A DNA stretch of 64,000 bases from Actinoplanes nipponensis (GCF_016862275.1 NZ_BOMQ01000071.1:30102-94101); one strand, 5' to 3'. Shown: positions 32,633 through 42,142, numbered from the stretch's first letter. Made by a program: numbers and translations. Notes: generated by a model from the sequence alone, not told the origin.

Positions 32633-32700
32633 CGCTCCGCTCACCCCACGACCGCCGGCTCCCCTCGGGGGACCGGCGGTCGTTTCGGTGCGCCGGGTGC

Positions 32701-33834
32701 TCAGGGCGCCGGGTCGCCGTTCCAGTCGAGGCAGACCGCCACCGCGTCGTCGTCCAGCTCGCCGCCGACGAAGGCGCGCAGGTCACCGAGCAGGGAACGG
32801 ACCGCCTGCAGGGGCGCCAGCGTCCCGGTCCGCCGGACGAAGCGGTGCAACGCGGACTCGCCGTAGCGGCTGTTGTGCCCGGCGGCGTCGAACACGCCGT
32901 CGCTGACGATGAACAGCCGGTCGCCGGCCAGCAGGGTGAAGGACTGCGGGGTGTACTCGGAGGTCTCGAACATGCCGAGCGGGAACTGGGCCTCCAGCGG
33001 CTGGTCCAGCACCTCCCCGGCACGCAGCACCATCATCCGCGGCGAGCCGGCATCGACCGCCCGCACCGCGCCCGTGCGCAGCTCCAGCTCCAGCAGCAGC
33101 GTCTCCACGTGCTGGCCGCCGCGGTGCTGGGCGAAGATCGCCTGATCGGCCAGGGCGGCCTGGTCGGCCAGCGCCAGCCCGGCGCGGCGGGCGTTGCGCA
33201 ACGCGTACGTGGCCAGCGACGTCAACAGCGCGGCGCTCATCCCGTCGCCGTGTCCGTTGAGCACGCTGAGGTACAGCCGCCCGTCCTGCTCCGACCAGTC
33301 GAAGCTGTCGCCGCGCACCGCGTACGACGGCTCGAGCTGCCCGGCCAGGCTGAACGACGGCTCGGCACGGCTGCGCCCGGGCAGCAGCTCCCACTGCAGT
33401 TCCGCGGCCAGGGTCAGCCGCTGGGTACGGGCGGCCACCGTGTACCGGTCCGTGCCGGCCCCCGCCGCCTGCAACTCGTGCCCGAGCATGGTGGCGACCT
33501 CGGCGAGCTCGGCCCGGGGGGTTTCCTGGTCCGGGCCCGGCGTGTACCGCAGCACGCCCATGCGTTCGCCGCGGGCGGTCACCGGCACGTACCGGACCTG
33601 TCCGGCGGCGACGTCGGCCTGGTGGTCGAACGCGCGCCACGCCGGGTCGCCGGGACGGGTCACCGCCGGGCCGCCGAGCACCGGTAGCAGGGTGGCCAGG
33701 CGGTAGTCCACCAGCAGGAGGTCGAGGTCGGTCACCGCGTACTCCTTGGCGACCGCCTCGGCCAGGCACTCGACCAGCCGATCGGCGGGGGAGTCGAGCA
33801 GCGCGCGCCGGACGGCGGTCAATCGGTCGGACAC
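32701..33834 (-). CDS. PP2C-type (SpoIIE) protein serine phosphatase
   Basis: The 377-residue protein has an N-terminal region of about 150 residues with a GAF-like pattern (FDHQADVAAGQVRYVPVTARGERMGVLRY). A SpoIIE/PP2C domain follows, with AVRGDSFDWSEQDGRLYLSVLNGHGDGMSAALLTSLA and LFIVSDGVFDAAG, the aspartates that bind the metal pair. It dephosphorylates anti-sigma antagonists in partner-switching cascades. GTG 33834 follows AAGGGTGG. It is divergent from a MarR regulator, only 49 bp away. Confidence 0.85.
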   Translation of the reverse strand: MSDRLTAVRRALLDSPADRLVECLAEAVAKEYAVTDLDLLLVDYRLATLLPVLGGPAVTRPGDPAWRAFDHQADVAAGQVRYVPVTARGERMGVLRYTPGPDQETPRAELAEVATMLGHELQAAGAGTDRYTVAARTQRLTLAAELQWELLPGRSRAEPSFSLAGQLEPSYAVRGDSFDWSEQDGRLYLSVLNGHGDGMSAALLTSLATYALRNARRAGLALADQAALADQAIFAQHRGGQHVETLLLELELRTGAVRAVDAGSPRMMVLRAGEVLDQPLEAQFPLGMFETSEYTPQSFTLLAGDRLFIVSDGVFDAAGHNSRYGESALHRFVRRTGTLAPLQAVRSLLGDLRAFVGGELDDDAVAVCLDWNGDPAP

Positions 33835-33883
33835 GTTTCCACCCTTCGGCAGCCTCCGGCGTACGGGTAGTCTCTGCTGCACC

Positions 33884-34363
33884 ATGGCCGAACACCATGG
33901 GCCGGATGGGCCGGACCCGATGCGCGCCGCGGCAGTCGACGACGCCGCGCCCGCACTGCTGGCCACGTGGGACGCCGCCCGCCAGCGGGCCACCCCGCTG
34001 CTCTCCGGCCCGCAGCTGAACGCCCTGCTCGTGGTCGAGCGCGAGGAGGGCATCAACCTGCGTGGCCTGGCGGCCCAGCTGCGGATGATCCTCTCCTCGG
34101 CGAGCCGGCTCTGCGACCGGCTGGTCGCCTCCGGCATGGTGGAACGGGCTCCGGGCCGGGCCGACCGCCGGGAGATCGCGCTGTTCCTGACCCCGTCCTC
34201 GCGGCACCTCCTCGAGCATCTGCGCGCCACCCGCCGCGAGCTGCTGAACGAGGTGCTGGGGCGGATGACGCCCGCGGGCCGGGCGGCGCTGCTGCGCGGC
34301 CTGACCGAGTTCGCGGCCGTGGCCGAGGCCGAGACCCCGGGGGCGGCCGTCCGGTCGGCCTGA
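33884..34363 (+). CDS. MarR family transcriptional regulator
   Basis: The 159-residue protein has a winged-helix core LNALLVVEREEGINLRGLAAQLRMILSSASRLCDRLVASGMVER, then wing GRADRREIALFLTPSSRHLL and a dimerisation helix. Its effector is unknown. ATG 33884 lies 10 nt after TAGTCT (33868-33873), so it is probably near-leaderless. It may regulate the divergent phosphatase gene, whose promoter must overlap its own. Confidence 0.85.
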   Translation: MAEHHGPDGPDPMRAAAVDDAAPALLATWDAARQRATPLLSGPQLNALLVVEREEGINLRGLAAQLRMILSSASRLCDRLVASGMVERAPGRADRREIALFLTPSSRHLLEHLRATRRELLNEVLGRMTPAGRAALLRGLTEFAAVAEAETPGAAVRSA

Positions 34364-34386
34364 CCGGCGGCCCGGCTCCGGCCGGG

Positions 34387-35574
34387 TCAGGGCCGGGGGC
34401 GGGACAGCCAGCGCGCCGGATCGTCGAGCACGCCGCGCAGCACCGAGCCGGCCGCGCCCAGCATCGCCGCGTCCGGGCCCAGCGTCGCGGCCCGCAACTG
34501 CACCGGTGACCAGGCCGCGGTGAGCACCCGCCGGCCGGCCTCCGCGGCGATCCCGTCGCGCAGCCAGGGCAGCAGCGAGGCATAGCAGCCGCCGAGCACG
34601 ATCGTCCGCACGTCGAGCAGGTTGACCACGGTGGCCACGGCCGTGCCGAGGGCGGCGCCGGCCGCGGTGAGGGCGTCCAGCGCGGCGGCCTGACCGGCGG
34701 CCGCGGCGATCGCCAGCGCGGCGACGGTGTCGGACCCGGCGGCGCGCAGCACCGCCTCCTGGCCGGCGTACTGCTCGAGGCACCCGCGGGCGCCGCACCG
34801 GCAGGCCGGGCCGTCGGGGTCGATCGGGATGTGCCCGATCTCGCCGCTCCAGCCGCGGGAACCCCGGTAGAGCGCGCCGTCGAGCACGATGCCGGCGCCG
34901 ATGCCGATCTCGCCGGAGACGTAGACGAAGTCGCGGGGCAGGTCGCCGACGTCGAGCTCGCCGAGCGCGGCGAGGTTGGCCTCGTTGTCGACGGTCATCG
35001 CCGGCCCGCCGGGCAGCTCGCCGACGACGACGTCCTGCCAGCCGAGGTTGGGGGCGATCCGGACCACGCCGCCGGCCGTGACCAGGCCGGGCACGGCGAG
35101 GACGGCGCCGGCGACGGTCAGCCCGTCCGCCTCGGCCAGGGCCCGGGCCCGGGCGGCCAGCCGGCCCAGCCCGGCCAGCGCCTCCTGCGGCCCGGCCAGG
35201 CGCTGGTCGCCCGGCTCCACCAGGCGGTGCCGGACGGTGCCGGCCAGATCGACCACGCAGGCGCCCCGGTAGTCGACGTTGATCTCCAGCCCCAGCCCGG
35301 CGGGGCCGTCCGGGGCCACCGCCAGGCCCACCGCCGGCCGGCCGGCGCCGGTGCGCGGGGCCGGCTCGCGCTCGGTGAGCAGGCCGCCGGTGACCAGGTC
35401 GTCGACGAGCGCGGAGACGGTGGCCCGGGTGAGCCCGGTGACCGTGGCCACCGCTGCCCGAGATATCGGATCTGGGCTGTTCGCCACGGTTTGCAGCACC
35501 AGCGCGAGATTATGGGCGCGCACGCTCGATTGCCGGACCGGCGACCCCTGAGCACTCATCATCCGGCCCGTCAC
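34387..35574 (-). CDS. ROK family repressor, probable xylose regulator
   Basis: The 395-residue protein has an N-terminal winged helix (RAAVATVTGLTRATVSALVDDLVTGGLL) followed by a ROK sugar-kinase-like domain: VYVSGEIGIGAGIVLDGALYRG, GEIGHIPIDPDGPACRCGARGCLEQYAG with the CxCGxxGC zinc motif. It is divergent from xylA-xylB, so it is probably a XylR-type repressor relieved by xylose. Start is uncertain: GTG 35574 (used) or ATG at 35562/35559; none has a strong ribosome binding site. Confidence 0.85.
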   Translation of the reverse strand: MTGRMMSAQGSPVRQSSVRAHNLALVLQTVANSPDPISRAAVATVTGLTRATVSALVDDLVTGGLLTEREPAPRTGAGRPAVGLAVAPDGPAGLGLEINVDYRGACVVDLAGTVRHRLVEPGDQRLAGPQEALAGLGRLAARARALAEADGLTVAGAVLAVPGLVTAGGVVRIAPNLGWQDVVVGELPGGPAMTVDNEANLAALGELDVGDLPRDFVYVSGEIGIGAGIVLDGALYRGSRGWSGEIGHIPIDPDGPACRCGARGCLEQYAGQEAVLRAAGSDTVAALAIAAAAGQAAALDALTAAGAALGTAVATVVNLLDVRTIVLGGCYASLLPWLRDGIAAEAGRRVLTAAWSPVQLRAATLGPDAAMLGAAGSVLRGVLDDPARWLSRPRP

Positions 35575-35578
35575 GCCC

Positions 35579-35607
35579 TTGACAATGCCACACCGCGGTC
35601 AAATAAT
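35579..35607 (+). promoter_or_regulatory. Consensus promoter of the xylAB operon with overlapping dyad
   Basis: TTGACA (35579-35584), a 17-bp spacer and AATAAT (35602-35607) form one of the best sigma-70-type promoters in the window. TTGAC (35579-35583) and GTCAA (35598-35602) form a dyad across the -35 and spacer, a likely repressor site. The following AT-rich stretch to 35624 may also be part of the ROK operator. Confidence 0.7.
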
Positions 35608-35648
35608 TCAACCAATAAACAAATCAGCCCTGTTACGTGGAGGTAACC

Positions 35649-36836
35649 GTGTCGGTCCAGCCCACGCGCGAAGACAAGTTCTCATTCGGCCTCTGGACCG
35701 TCGGGTGGCAGGCCCGCGACCCGTTCGGAGACGCCACCCGGGCCCCGCTCGACCCCATCGAGGCCGTGCACAAGCTCTCCGAGCTGGGCGCCTACGGCAT
35801 CACGTTCCACGACGACGACCTCGTCCCGTTCGGCTCCGACGCGCACACCCGCGACGGCGTCATCGCCAACTTCAAGAAGGCGCTCGAAGAGACCGGCATG
35901 GTGGTGCCGATGGTGACCACCAACCTGTTCACCCATCCGGTGTTCAAGGACGGCGGCTTCACCAGCAACGACCGCTCCGTGCGGCGCTACGCGCTGCGCA
36001 AGGTGCTGCGCAACATGGACCTCGCCGCCGAGCTCGGCGCGAAGACCTTCGTGCTGTGGGGCGGCCGCGAGGGCTCCGAGTACGACGCGGCCAAGGACGT
36101 GCAGGCGGCGCTCGACCGTTACCGCGAGGGCCTGAACCTGATCGCCCAGTATTCCGAGGACCGCGGCTACGGCCTGCGCTTCGCCATCGAGCCCAAGCCC
36201 AACGAGCCGCGCGGCGACATCCTGCTGCCGACCGCCGGGCACGCGATCGCGTTCGTGCACGACCTGGAGCGCCCGGAGCTGTTCGGCATCAACCCCGAGG
36301 TCGGCCACGAGCAGATGTCGAACCTCAACTTCACCCACGGCATCGCCCAGGCGCTGTGGCACGGCAAGCTCTTCCACATCGACCTCAACGGCCAGCACGG
36401 CCCCAAGTTCGACCAGGACCTGGTCTTCGGCCACGGCGACCTGCTCAACGCGTTCTCCCTGGTCGACCTGCTGGAGCACGGCGGCCCCGGCGGCGGCCCG
36501 GGCTACGACGGACCGCGCCACTTCGACTACAAGCCTTCGCGCACCGAGGACTACACCGGCGTGTGGGAGTCGGCCAAGGCCAACATGCGGATGTACCTGC
36601 TGCTGAAGGAGCGGGCGCAGGCGTTCCGGGCGGACCCCGAGGTGCAGGAGGCGCTGGCGGCCAGCAAGGTCCTGGAGCTGTCCACGCCGACGCTGAGCCC
36701 CGGCGAGACGTACGAGGACCTGCTCAACGACCGCAGCGCGTTCGAGGAGTACGACGCGGACGCGGCCGGCGCCCAGGGTTACCACTTCGTGCGCCTGCAC
36801 CAGCTCGCCATCGACCACGTGCTGCGCGCACGCTGA
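35649..36836 (+). CDS. xylA: Xylose isomerase
   Basis: The 395-residue protein matches the actinobacterial (class I) xylose isomerase length and sequence: EDKFSFGLWTVGWQARDPFG, GITFHDDDLVPFG with the active-site histidine near residue 55, metal ligand E181 in IEPKPNEPRGD, and GHEQMSNLNFTHG. It converts D-xylose to D-xylulose (also glucose to fructose) with two divalent metals. GTG 35649 follows GGAGGT; an in-frame GTG 12 bases upstream overlaps that site and is unlikely. It is co-transcribed with xylB. Confidence 0.97.
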   Translation: MSVQPTREDKFSFGLWTVGWQARDPFGDATRAPLDPIEAVHKLSELGAYGITFHDDDLVPFGSDAHTRDGVIANFKKALEETGMVVPMVTTNLFTHPVFKDGGFTSNDRSVRRYALRKVLRNMDLAAELGAKTFVLWGGREGSEYDAAKDVQAALDRYREGLNLIAQYSEDRGYGLRFAIEPKPNEPRGDILLPTAGHAIAFVHDLERPELFGINPEVGHEQMSNLNFTHGIAQALWHGKLFHIDLNGQHGPKFDQDLVFGHGDLLNAFSLVDLLEHGGPGGGPGYDGPRHFDYKPSRTEDYTGVWESAKANMRMYLLLKERAQAFRADPEVQEALAASKVLELSTPTLSPGETYEDLLNDRSAFEEYDADAAGAQGYHFVRLHQLAIDHVLRAR

Positions 36837-36859
36837 CCCCCTGACGGAAGATGAATCCC

Positions 36860-38281
36860 ATGACGCTGGTAGCCGGGATCGACTCCTCGACCCAGTCCTG
36901 CAAGGTGGTCATCCGTGACGCCGAGACCGGCAAGCTGGTCCGGCAGGGGCGGGCGACCCACCCCGACGGGACGGAGGTGCATCCCGATGCCTGGTGGTCC
37001 GCGCTGCAACAGGCCATCGACGAGGCCGGCGGCCTGGACGACGTGGCCGCCGCCGCCGTCGCCGGCCAGCAGCACGGCATGGTGGTTCTGGACTCCGACG
37101 GCGAGGTCGTGCGGCCGACGCTGCTGTGGAACGACACCCGCAGCGCCGGCGCCGCGGCCGACCTGATCGACGAGCTCGGCGGCGGCGACACCGGCCGCCG
37201 GGCCTGGGTCGACGCCGTCGGCATCGTGCCGGTGGCCAGCTTCACGCTGACCAAGCTGCGCTGGCTGGCCCGCCACGAGCCGGAGAACGCGGCCCGGGTG
37301 GCCGCGGTCTGCCTGCCGCACGACTGGCTGACCTGGAAGCTGTCCGGCGCGCGGGGCCTCGACACCCTGCGCACCGACCGCAGCGACGCCAGCGGCACGC
37401 TCTACTGGTCGGCCAAGACCAACGAGTACCGCCACGACCTGCTGGAGCTCGGCTTCGGCAGGCGGCTGATCGTCCCGGAGGTGCTCGGCCCGACCGGCAT
37501 CGCCGGTCACCTGCCCAACGGCGCTCCGCTCGGCCCGGGGGCCGGCGACAACGCGGCGGCCGGTCTGGGTGCGGGGGCGCTGCCCGGGGACGTGATGATC
37601 TCCATCGGCACGTCCGGCACGGTGTTCGTCTCCTCCGACGTCGCCCCCGACGACCCGAGCGGCACGGTCGCCGGCTTCGCCGACACCACCGGCCGGTTCC
37701 TGCCCATCGTCGTCACCCTGAACGCCGCCCGGGTGCTCGACGCGGCGACCCGGCTGCTCGGCGTCGACCACGAGGAGCTGTCCCGGCTCGCGCTGTCCGC
37801 GCCCGCGGGGGCGGACGGGCTGGTGCTGATCCCGTACCTGGAAGGCGAGCGCACCCCGAACCGGCCGAACGCCACCGGGGCCGTGCACGGCCTGACCCTG
37901 CGCACGTCGGACCCGGCCCACCTGGCCCGGGCCGCGGTCGAGGGCATGCTCTGCGCGCTCGCCGACGGGCTGGACGCGCTGGTCGCGCAGGGCGCGACGG
38001 CGAACCGCATCGTGCTGGTCGGCGGCGGCGCCCGCAGCGAGGCGGTCCGCCGCATCGCGCCGGCGCTGTTCGGCCTGCCCGTGCTGGTCCCGCCGCCGGG
38101 TGAATACGTCGCGGACGGGGCCGCCCGCCAGGCCGCGTGGGTCACCGTGGGTGGTGACGCGCCGCCGGCGTGGTCGGCGGAAACCCCCGAGGTGTACGAG
38201 GACAGCAGCGTCCCGCTGATCCGGGAGCAGTACGCCGCGGCCCGGGACTCCGTGCTGGACAGGCGGCCTTCAGTCCGCTGA
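36860..38281 (+). CDS. xylB: Xylulokinase
   Basis: The 473-residue protein is a FGGY kinase: N-terminal LVAGIDSSTQSCKVVIRD, substrate loop AAVAGQQHGMVVLD, LLWNDTRS, then ISIGTSGTVF and the C-terminal IVLVGGGARSEAVRRIAPALFGLPV. It phosphorylates D-xylulose to D-xylulose 5-phosphate, which enters the pentose phosphate pathway. It starts 23 bases after xylA. ATG 36860 was chosen because GGAAG lies about 10 nt upstream; an ATG 9 bases earlier overlaps that site. Confidence 0.95.
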   Translation: MTLVAGIDSSTQSCKVVIRDAETGKLVRQGRATHPDGTEVHPDAWWSALQQAIDEAGGLDDVAAAAVAGQQHGMVVLDSDGEVVRPTLLWNDTRSAGAAADLIDELGGGDTGRRAWVDAVGIVPVASFTLTKLRWLARHEPENAARVAAVCLPHDWLTWKLSGARGLDTLRTDRSDASGTLYWSAKTNEYRHDLLELGFGRRLIVPEVLGPTGIAGHLPNGAPLGPGAGDNAAAGLGAGALPGDVMISIGTSGTVFVSSDVAPDDPSGTVAGFADTTGRFLPIVVTLNAARVLDAATRLLGVDHEELSRLALSAPAGADGLVLIPYLEGERTPNRPNATGAVHGLTLRTSDPAHLARAAVEGMLCALADGLDALVAQGATANRIVLVGGGARSEAVRRIAPALFGLPVLVPPPGEYVADGAARQAAWVTVGGDAPPAWSAETPEVYEDSSVPLIREQYAAARDSVLDRRPSVR

Positions 38282-38326
38282 AGGGCGGCGGCGGGGTGGT
38301 CGGATGGGGTCGCTAACCTCTGTCGC

Positions 38327-39733
38327 GTGAGCAGGCGCGGAGGCCCGGCGCATCGCGCGTACAGCGTGATCGTCTTCGTCATCCTCGCGTCCCTGGACAA
38401 CGTGGCGATCAACCTCGTCCCCCCGCTGTACGGCAGCATCGCCACCGAGTACGACGTGGGCGAGGGCCACATCGCCCTCGCCACCACGGTGATGTTCCTG
38501 ATCAGCGCGGTCGCCGCCATCGTCTGGGCGTACGCGGGCGACCGCCTCGACCGCAAGCCGGTGCTCGTCGCGGGCACCCTGATCTGGGTGGCCGGCACGG
38601 CCTGGTCCGGCCTGGCCGGCAGCTACCCGTCCTTCCTGGGCTCGCAGGCGCTGGCCGCGATCGGGCTGGGCGGGGTCGCCAGCGTCAGCTTCTCCGTGGT
38701 CAGCGACCTGATCTCGCCGCGGCGCCGCGGCCTGGTGATGAGCTTCTGGGGCCTGTCGCAGGGCATCGGCACGCTCGCCGGCACGCTGCTGGCCGGGGTG
38801 CTGGGCTCGACCGACTGGCGCCGGCCGTTCCTGGTGGTGGCCGTGGCCGGGGTGATCGCCACGGCGGCCTACCTGGTCACCTTCGACGTGCCGCGCGGCG
38901 ACAGCCAGCCCGAGCTCGCCGGCGTCCAGTACGACGAGCGCATCCACCACGACCACCTGCCCCGGATCCTGGGCCGGCGCACGAACGTCTGGCTGATCCT
39001 GCAGGGCTGCACCGCGCAGATCGCCTTCGGCTCGCTGGTCTGGCTGCCGGTGCTGTTCCGCTCCCGGGCCGAGGACCAGGGCTACACGACCGCCACGGCC
39101 GTGATCATCGGCAGCGTGTTCGCCACCCTCTTCCAGCTCGGCGGGGCCCTGTCGATCCTCGGCGGGCTCATCGGCGACCGGCTGCAACGCCGTACCCCGC
39201 GCGGCCGGGCCCTGGTCGCCGCGGTCGGCGTGCTGGCCGCCGTGCCGTTCTACGTGGTGCTGTTCTTCGTGCCGTTCCGCATCGACGTGCCGAACGGGGG
39301 CAGCCCCGGCGCGGTGGTGCTGGCCGTGCTGGGCGACGTGGTCACCGAGCCGACGGTCGGGCTGAGCCTGGCCACCGCGGTCTTCGCGCTCGCGCTCACC
39401 TCGGCCAACTCGCCGAACTGGTTCGCGCTGATCGCCGACGTCAACCCGCCGGAGCACCGCGGCACCGTCTACAGCCTGGGCAACCTGGTCAACGGCTTCG
39501 GCCGGGCCGGCGGCAACGCGCTGGTCGCGGTCGCCTTCGGCCGGCTCTCCGGGGCGTTCCCGCCGCCGCTGAACTACGCGGTGGGCCTGGCCGCCTTCCA
39601 GCTCTTCTTCGTGCCCACCGGGATCATGTACTGGCTGGCCAGCCGGACGGTGGCCAGGGACATGGCGGAAACCCATGCGGCCCTGGCCACCTACGGCCAG
39701 CGGGAGACGGTCAGACCCGCGCCCACACCGTGA
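38327..39733 (+). CDS. MFS transporter
   Basis: The 468-residue protein has 12 hydrophobic segments and the MFS loop motif as AYAGDRLDRKPVLVAG between TM2 and TM3, with the repeat-like GGLIGDRLQRRTPRGRALV in the second half. Its substrate is not evident. Location next to xylAB hints at sugar uptake, but it has its own promoter (TAACCT at 38314-38319, 7 nt before GTG) and resembles drug/spinster-type carriers as much as sugar symporters. Its 3' end overlaps the convergent alpha-glucosidase gene by 23 bp. Confidence 0.8.
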   Translation: MSRRGGPAHRAYSVIVFVILASLDNVAINLVPPLYGSIATEYDVGEGHIALATTVMFLISAVAAIVWAYAGDRLDRKPVLVAGTLIWVAGTAWSGLAGSYPSFLGSQALAAIGLGGVASVSFSVVSDLISPRRRGLVMSFWGLSQGIGTLAGTLLAGVLGSTDWRRPFLVVAVAGVIATAAYLVTFDVPRGDSQPELAGVQYDERIHHDHLPRILGRRTNVWLILQGCTAQIAFGSLVWLPVLFRSRAEDQGYTTATAVIIGSVFATLFQLGGALSILGGLIGDRLQRRTPRGRALVAAVGVLAAVPFYVVLFFVPFRIDVPNGGSPGAVVLAVLGDVVTEPTVGLSLATAVFALALTSANSPNWFALIADVNPPEHRGTVYSLGNLVNGFGRAGGNALVAVAFGRLSGAFPPPLNYAVGLAAFQLFFVPTGIMYWLASRTVARDMAETHAALATYGQRETVRPAPTP

Positions 39734-41342
39734 CGTCCTGCGGCACCCGGCCGTCGGCGGTGAGCGGCTCGCTGGCCAGCTGCACCCGGGCGTTGAGCGG
39801 CAGCTCGGCCGGGGCGTCGCCGAAGTTGGTCAGCACCAGCAGCCCGCCGTTGCGGAACGCCAGCACGTCGGCCGGGGTGTCGACCCAGCTCAGCGTGCCG
39901 GCACCGAGGCCGTGGGCGGCCCGCAGGCGCAGCGCCGCCCGGTAGAGCTCGTACGTCGAGCCGGTCACGCCGCGCTGGCGGTCCAGGGCGTACTCGGCCC
40001 AGACCGCGGGCTGCGGCAGCCAGCTCGCGTCGGCCGGCCCGAAGCCGTACGAGGGGGCGTCGGCCTCCCACGGCAGCGGCACCCGGCAGCCGTCGCGGCC
40101 CCGCTCGGCGTGCCCGGACCGTTCCCAGGCCGGGTCCTGCCGGTAGGAGTCCGGGATCTCGGTGGCCTCCGGCAGCCCCAGCTCCTCGCCCTGGTAGAGG
40201 TACGCCGAGCCGGGCAGGGCCAGCATCTGCAGCGTCGCCGCCCGGGCCCGGCGCAGGCCCAGCGCCACGTCCGGCTGCGGGTCGCCGATGCCGATGCCGT
40301 GCTTGCGGGGCTCGCCGACCGGGTAGCCCAGCCGGGTCGCGTGCCGCACCACGTCGTGGTTGGAGAGCACCCAGGTGGTGGGGGCGCCCACCGCGGCGTT
40401 GGCGGCCGTGGTGGTGTCGATGACCTTGCGCAGCGGGTCGGCCGACCAGGGCGTGTCCAGGTACTCGAAGTTGAACGCCTGGTGCATCTCGTCGGGCCGG
40501 ACGTACCGCGCCAGGCGGTCGGCGGGCTGGACCCACGCCTCGGCGACCAGGATGCGGCCGCCCTCGTACTCGTCGAGGACCGCGCGCCACTCGCGGTAGA
40601 TCTCGTGGACACCGTCCTGGTCCCACATCGGCGGCGGCGGGGCGCCCTCGGGGGCGAGCCCGCCGAGGATCTCGCCCGCGTAGTGCCAGTCGGCGAAGTC
40701 GGCGTTCTTGATCAGGCCGTGGGCCACGTCCACCCGGAAGCCGGCGACGCCCCGGTCGAGCCAGAACCGCAGCACCGAGACGAATTCCGCGCGCACCTCG
40801 GGGCTGTCCCAGTTGAGGTCGGGCTGCGAGACGTCGAACAGGTGCAGGTACCACTGGCCGTCGTCGACCCGTTCCCAGGCCGGCCCGCCGAAGACGCTCT
40901 GCCAGCCGTTCGGCGGCTCGCTGCCGTCGGGGCCGCGGCCGTCCCGGAAGATGTAGCGCTCGCGCTCGGGGCTGTCCGGCCCGGCGGCCAGCGCCTCCCG
41001 GAACCAGGCGTGGTCGTGGGAGGTGTGGTTCGGCACCAGGTCGACAATGACCTTCAGGCCCAGGGCCCGCGCCTCGGCGAGCATCTTGTCGGCGTCGCCC
41101 AGGTCGCCGAAGCGGGGGTCGACCGCGCGGTAGTCGGCCACGTCGTAGCCGGCGTCGTGCTGGGGCGACGGGTAGAACGGCGACAGCCACACCGCGTCCA
41201 CGCCGAGCTCGCGCAGATCGCCCAGGCGTGCCGTGATGCCGGGCAGGTCGCCCATGCCGTCGCCGTTGCTGTCGGCGAAGGAACGCGGATAGATCTGGTA
41301 GATGACGGCGCTGCGCCACCAGTCGGTCTGGGGGGAGGGCAT
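39711..41342 (-). CDS. GH13 alpha-glucosidase
   Basis: The 543-residue protein has all GH13 conserved regions: VDAVWLSPFYPSPQHDAGYDV, KVIVDLVPNHTSHDH, GFRVDVAHGL (nucleophile D), ILVAEAWV (acid E) and TTWVLSNHDVVRH (third D). With QIYPRSFADSNGDGMGDLPG at the N-terminus it fits oligo-1,6/alpha-1,4-glucosidases such as Streptomyces AglA. No signal peptide, so it is cytoplasmic, hydrolysing imported oligosaccharides. ATG 41342 lies 6 nt after TAGCCT (minus strand, 41349-41354), so it is probably leaderless. Confidence 0.92.
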   Translation of the reverse strand: MPSPQTDWWRSAVIYQIYPRSFADSNGDGMGDLPGITARLGDLRELGVDAVWLSPFYPSPQHDAGYDVADYRAVDPRFGDLGDADKMLAEARALGLKVIVDLVPNHTSHDHAWFREALAAGPDSPERERYIFRDGRGPDGSEPPNGWQSVFGGPAWERVDDGQWYLHLFDVSQPDLNWDSPEVRAEFVSVLRFWLDRGVAGFRVDVAHGLIKNADFADWHYAGEILGGLAPEGAPPPPMWDQDGVHEIYREWRAVLDEYEGGRILVAEAWVQPADRLARYVRPDEMHQAFNFEYLDTPWSADPLRKVIDTTTAANAAVGAPTTWVLSNHDVVRHATRLGYPVGEPRKHGIGIGDPQPDVALGLRRARAATLQMLALPGSAYLYQGEELGLPEATEIPDSYRQDPAWERSGHAERGRDGCRVPLPWEADAPSYGFGPADASWLPQPAVWAEYALDRQRGVTGSTYELYRAALRLRAAHGLGAGTLSWVDTPADVLAFRNGGLLVLTNFGDAPAELPLNARVQLASEPLTADGRVPQDVTVWARV

Positions 41343-41379
41343 GGGTCCAGGCTAAACGGCCGGGGCCCGGCCGGCCCCC

Positions 41380-42099
41380 TCAGCCGTCCAGAATCGCGGC
41401 GAAGCGTTCCTCAGCTAAATCGAGTTGGTCCAGGATGTGATCCTTGGCCGCGACCGACAGCGGGGTGTCCGGACGCCCGACCAGCTCGCGGAGCTTGGGC
41501 ACCAGCGGGCGGTACTTGATGGCCGAGCTGCGAGCCTTGTCATACGTGGTGTGGATGACACCGACGCCGTTGTCGGTGAAGTCCGAGACCTTGATGACCC
41601 GCGCCCACGGATCCCGTTCGAGGCTGTCCGCCACGTGCGCCCGGTACTGCTCGTGCCGGTCGCGCTCCGGGTCGTACTCCGGGTTGGTCACCGACCGCAC
41701 CAGCTCGGCCATCCGGGGGTTGAACCGGCGGGCCAGCTCGGCCACCGCGGCGTCGGTCAGCGCCTGGTGGCCGAGCGCGGGGTCCAGACCGGCCAGTTCG
41801 GCCGGATGGTCCTCGACCGCGTCGTGCAGCAGGGCCGCCGTGAGCACGTCCACGTCCCGGATGCCGTAGTAGCGGATGATCCGGATCGCGACCCGCAGCA
41901 GGTGGTTGAGGTACGGCTCGCGCACCCGCCGGTCGTCGGCGTGCAGCCGGGCGGCCAGGTCCAGCGCCTCCTCGAGCTGTCGCCGGTCGTCGGCCGGGAA
42001 CTCGAGCAGTTCGAGGGAGAACCGCTCGCGCAGCCCGGCCTCGCCGTACACCTCGGTGATCGCGTGCAACGGCATCGACAGCAGCATCCTTGGCGCCAT
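41380..42099 (-). CDS. HD-domain protein (SpoT-like phosphohydrolase)
   Basis: The 239-residue protein has an HD metal-phosphohydrolase motif: REPYLNHLLRVAIRIIRYYGIRDVDVLTAALLHDAVED, with H-HD-D spacing as in RelA/SpoT HD_4 domains, and a later VIKVSDFTDNGVG. There is no synthetase, TGS or ACT domain, so it could be a small alarmone hydrolase (MESH1-like) or act on another nucleotide. A TATACCT box (42107-42113, minus) lies about 7 nt before the ATG. Substrate unproven. Confidence 0.75.
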   Translation of the reverse strand: MAPRMLLSMPLHAITEVYGEAGLRERFSLELLEFPADDRRQLEEALDLAARLHADDRRVREPYLNHLLRVAIRIIRYYGIRDVDVLTAALLHDAVEDHPAELAGLDPALGHQALTDAAVAELARRFNPRMAELVRSVTNPEYDPERDRHEQYRAHVADSLERDPWARVIKVSDFTDNGVGVIHTTYDKARSSAIKYRPLVPKLRELVGRPDTPLSVAAKDHILDQLDLAEERFAAILDG

Positions 42100-42142
42100 G
42101 CCGATCAGGTATACCGGACCGCGGGGTCGCGTGGGCCCGCGT

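Noticed and set aside
38327..39733. Assigning the MFS gene as a xylose transporter
   Set aside because: It has its own leaderless promoter and lacks the signatures of XylE-type sugar symporters; proximity alone is not enough.
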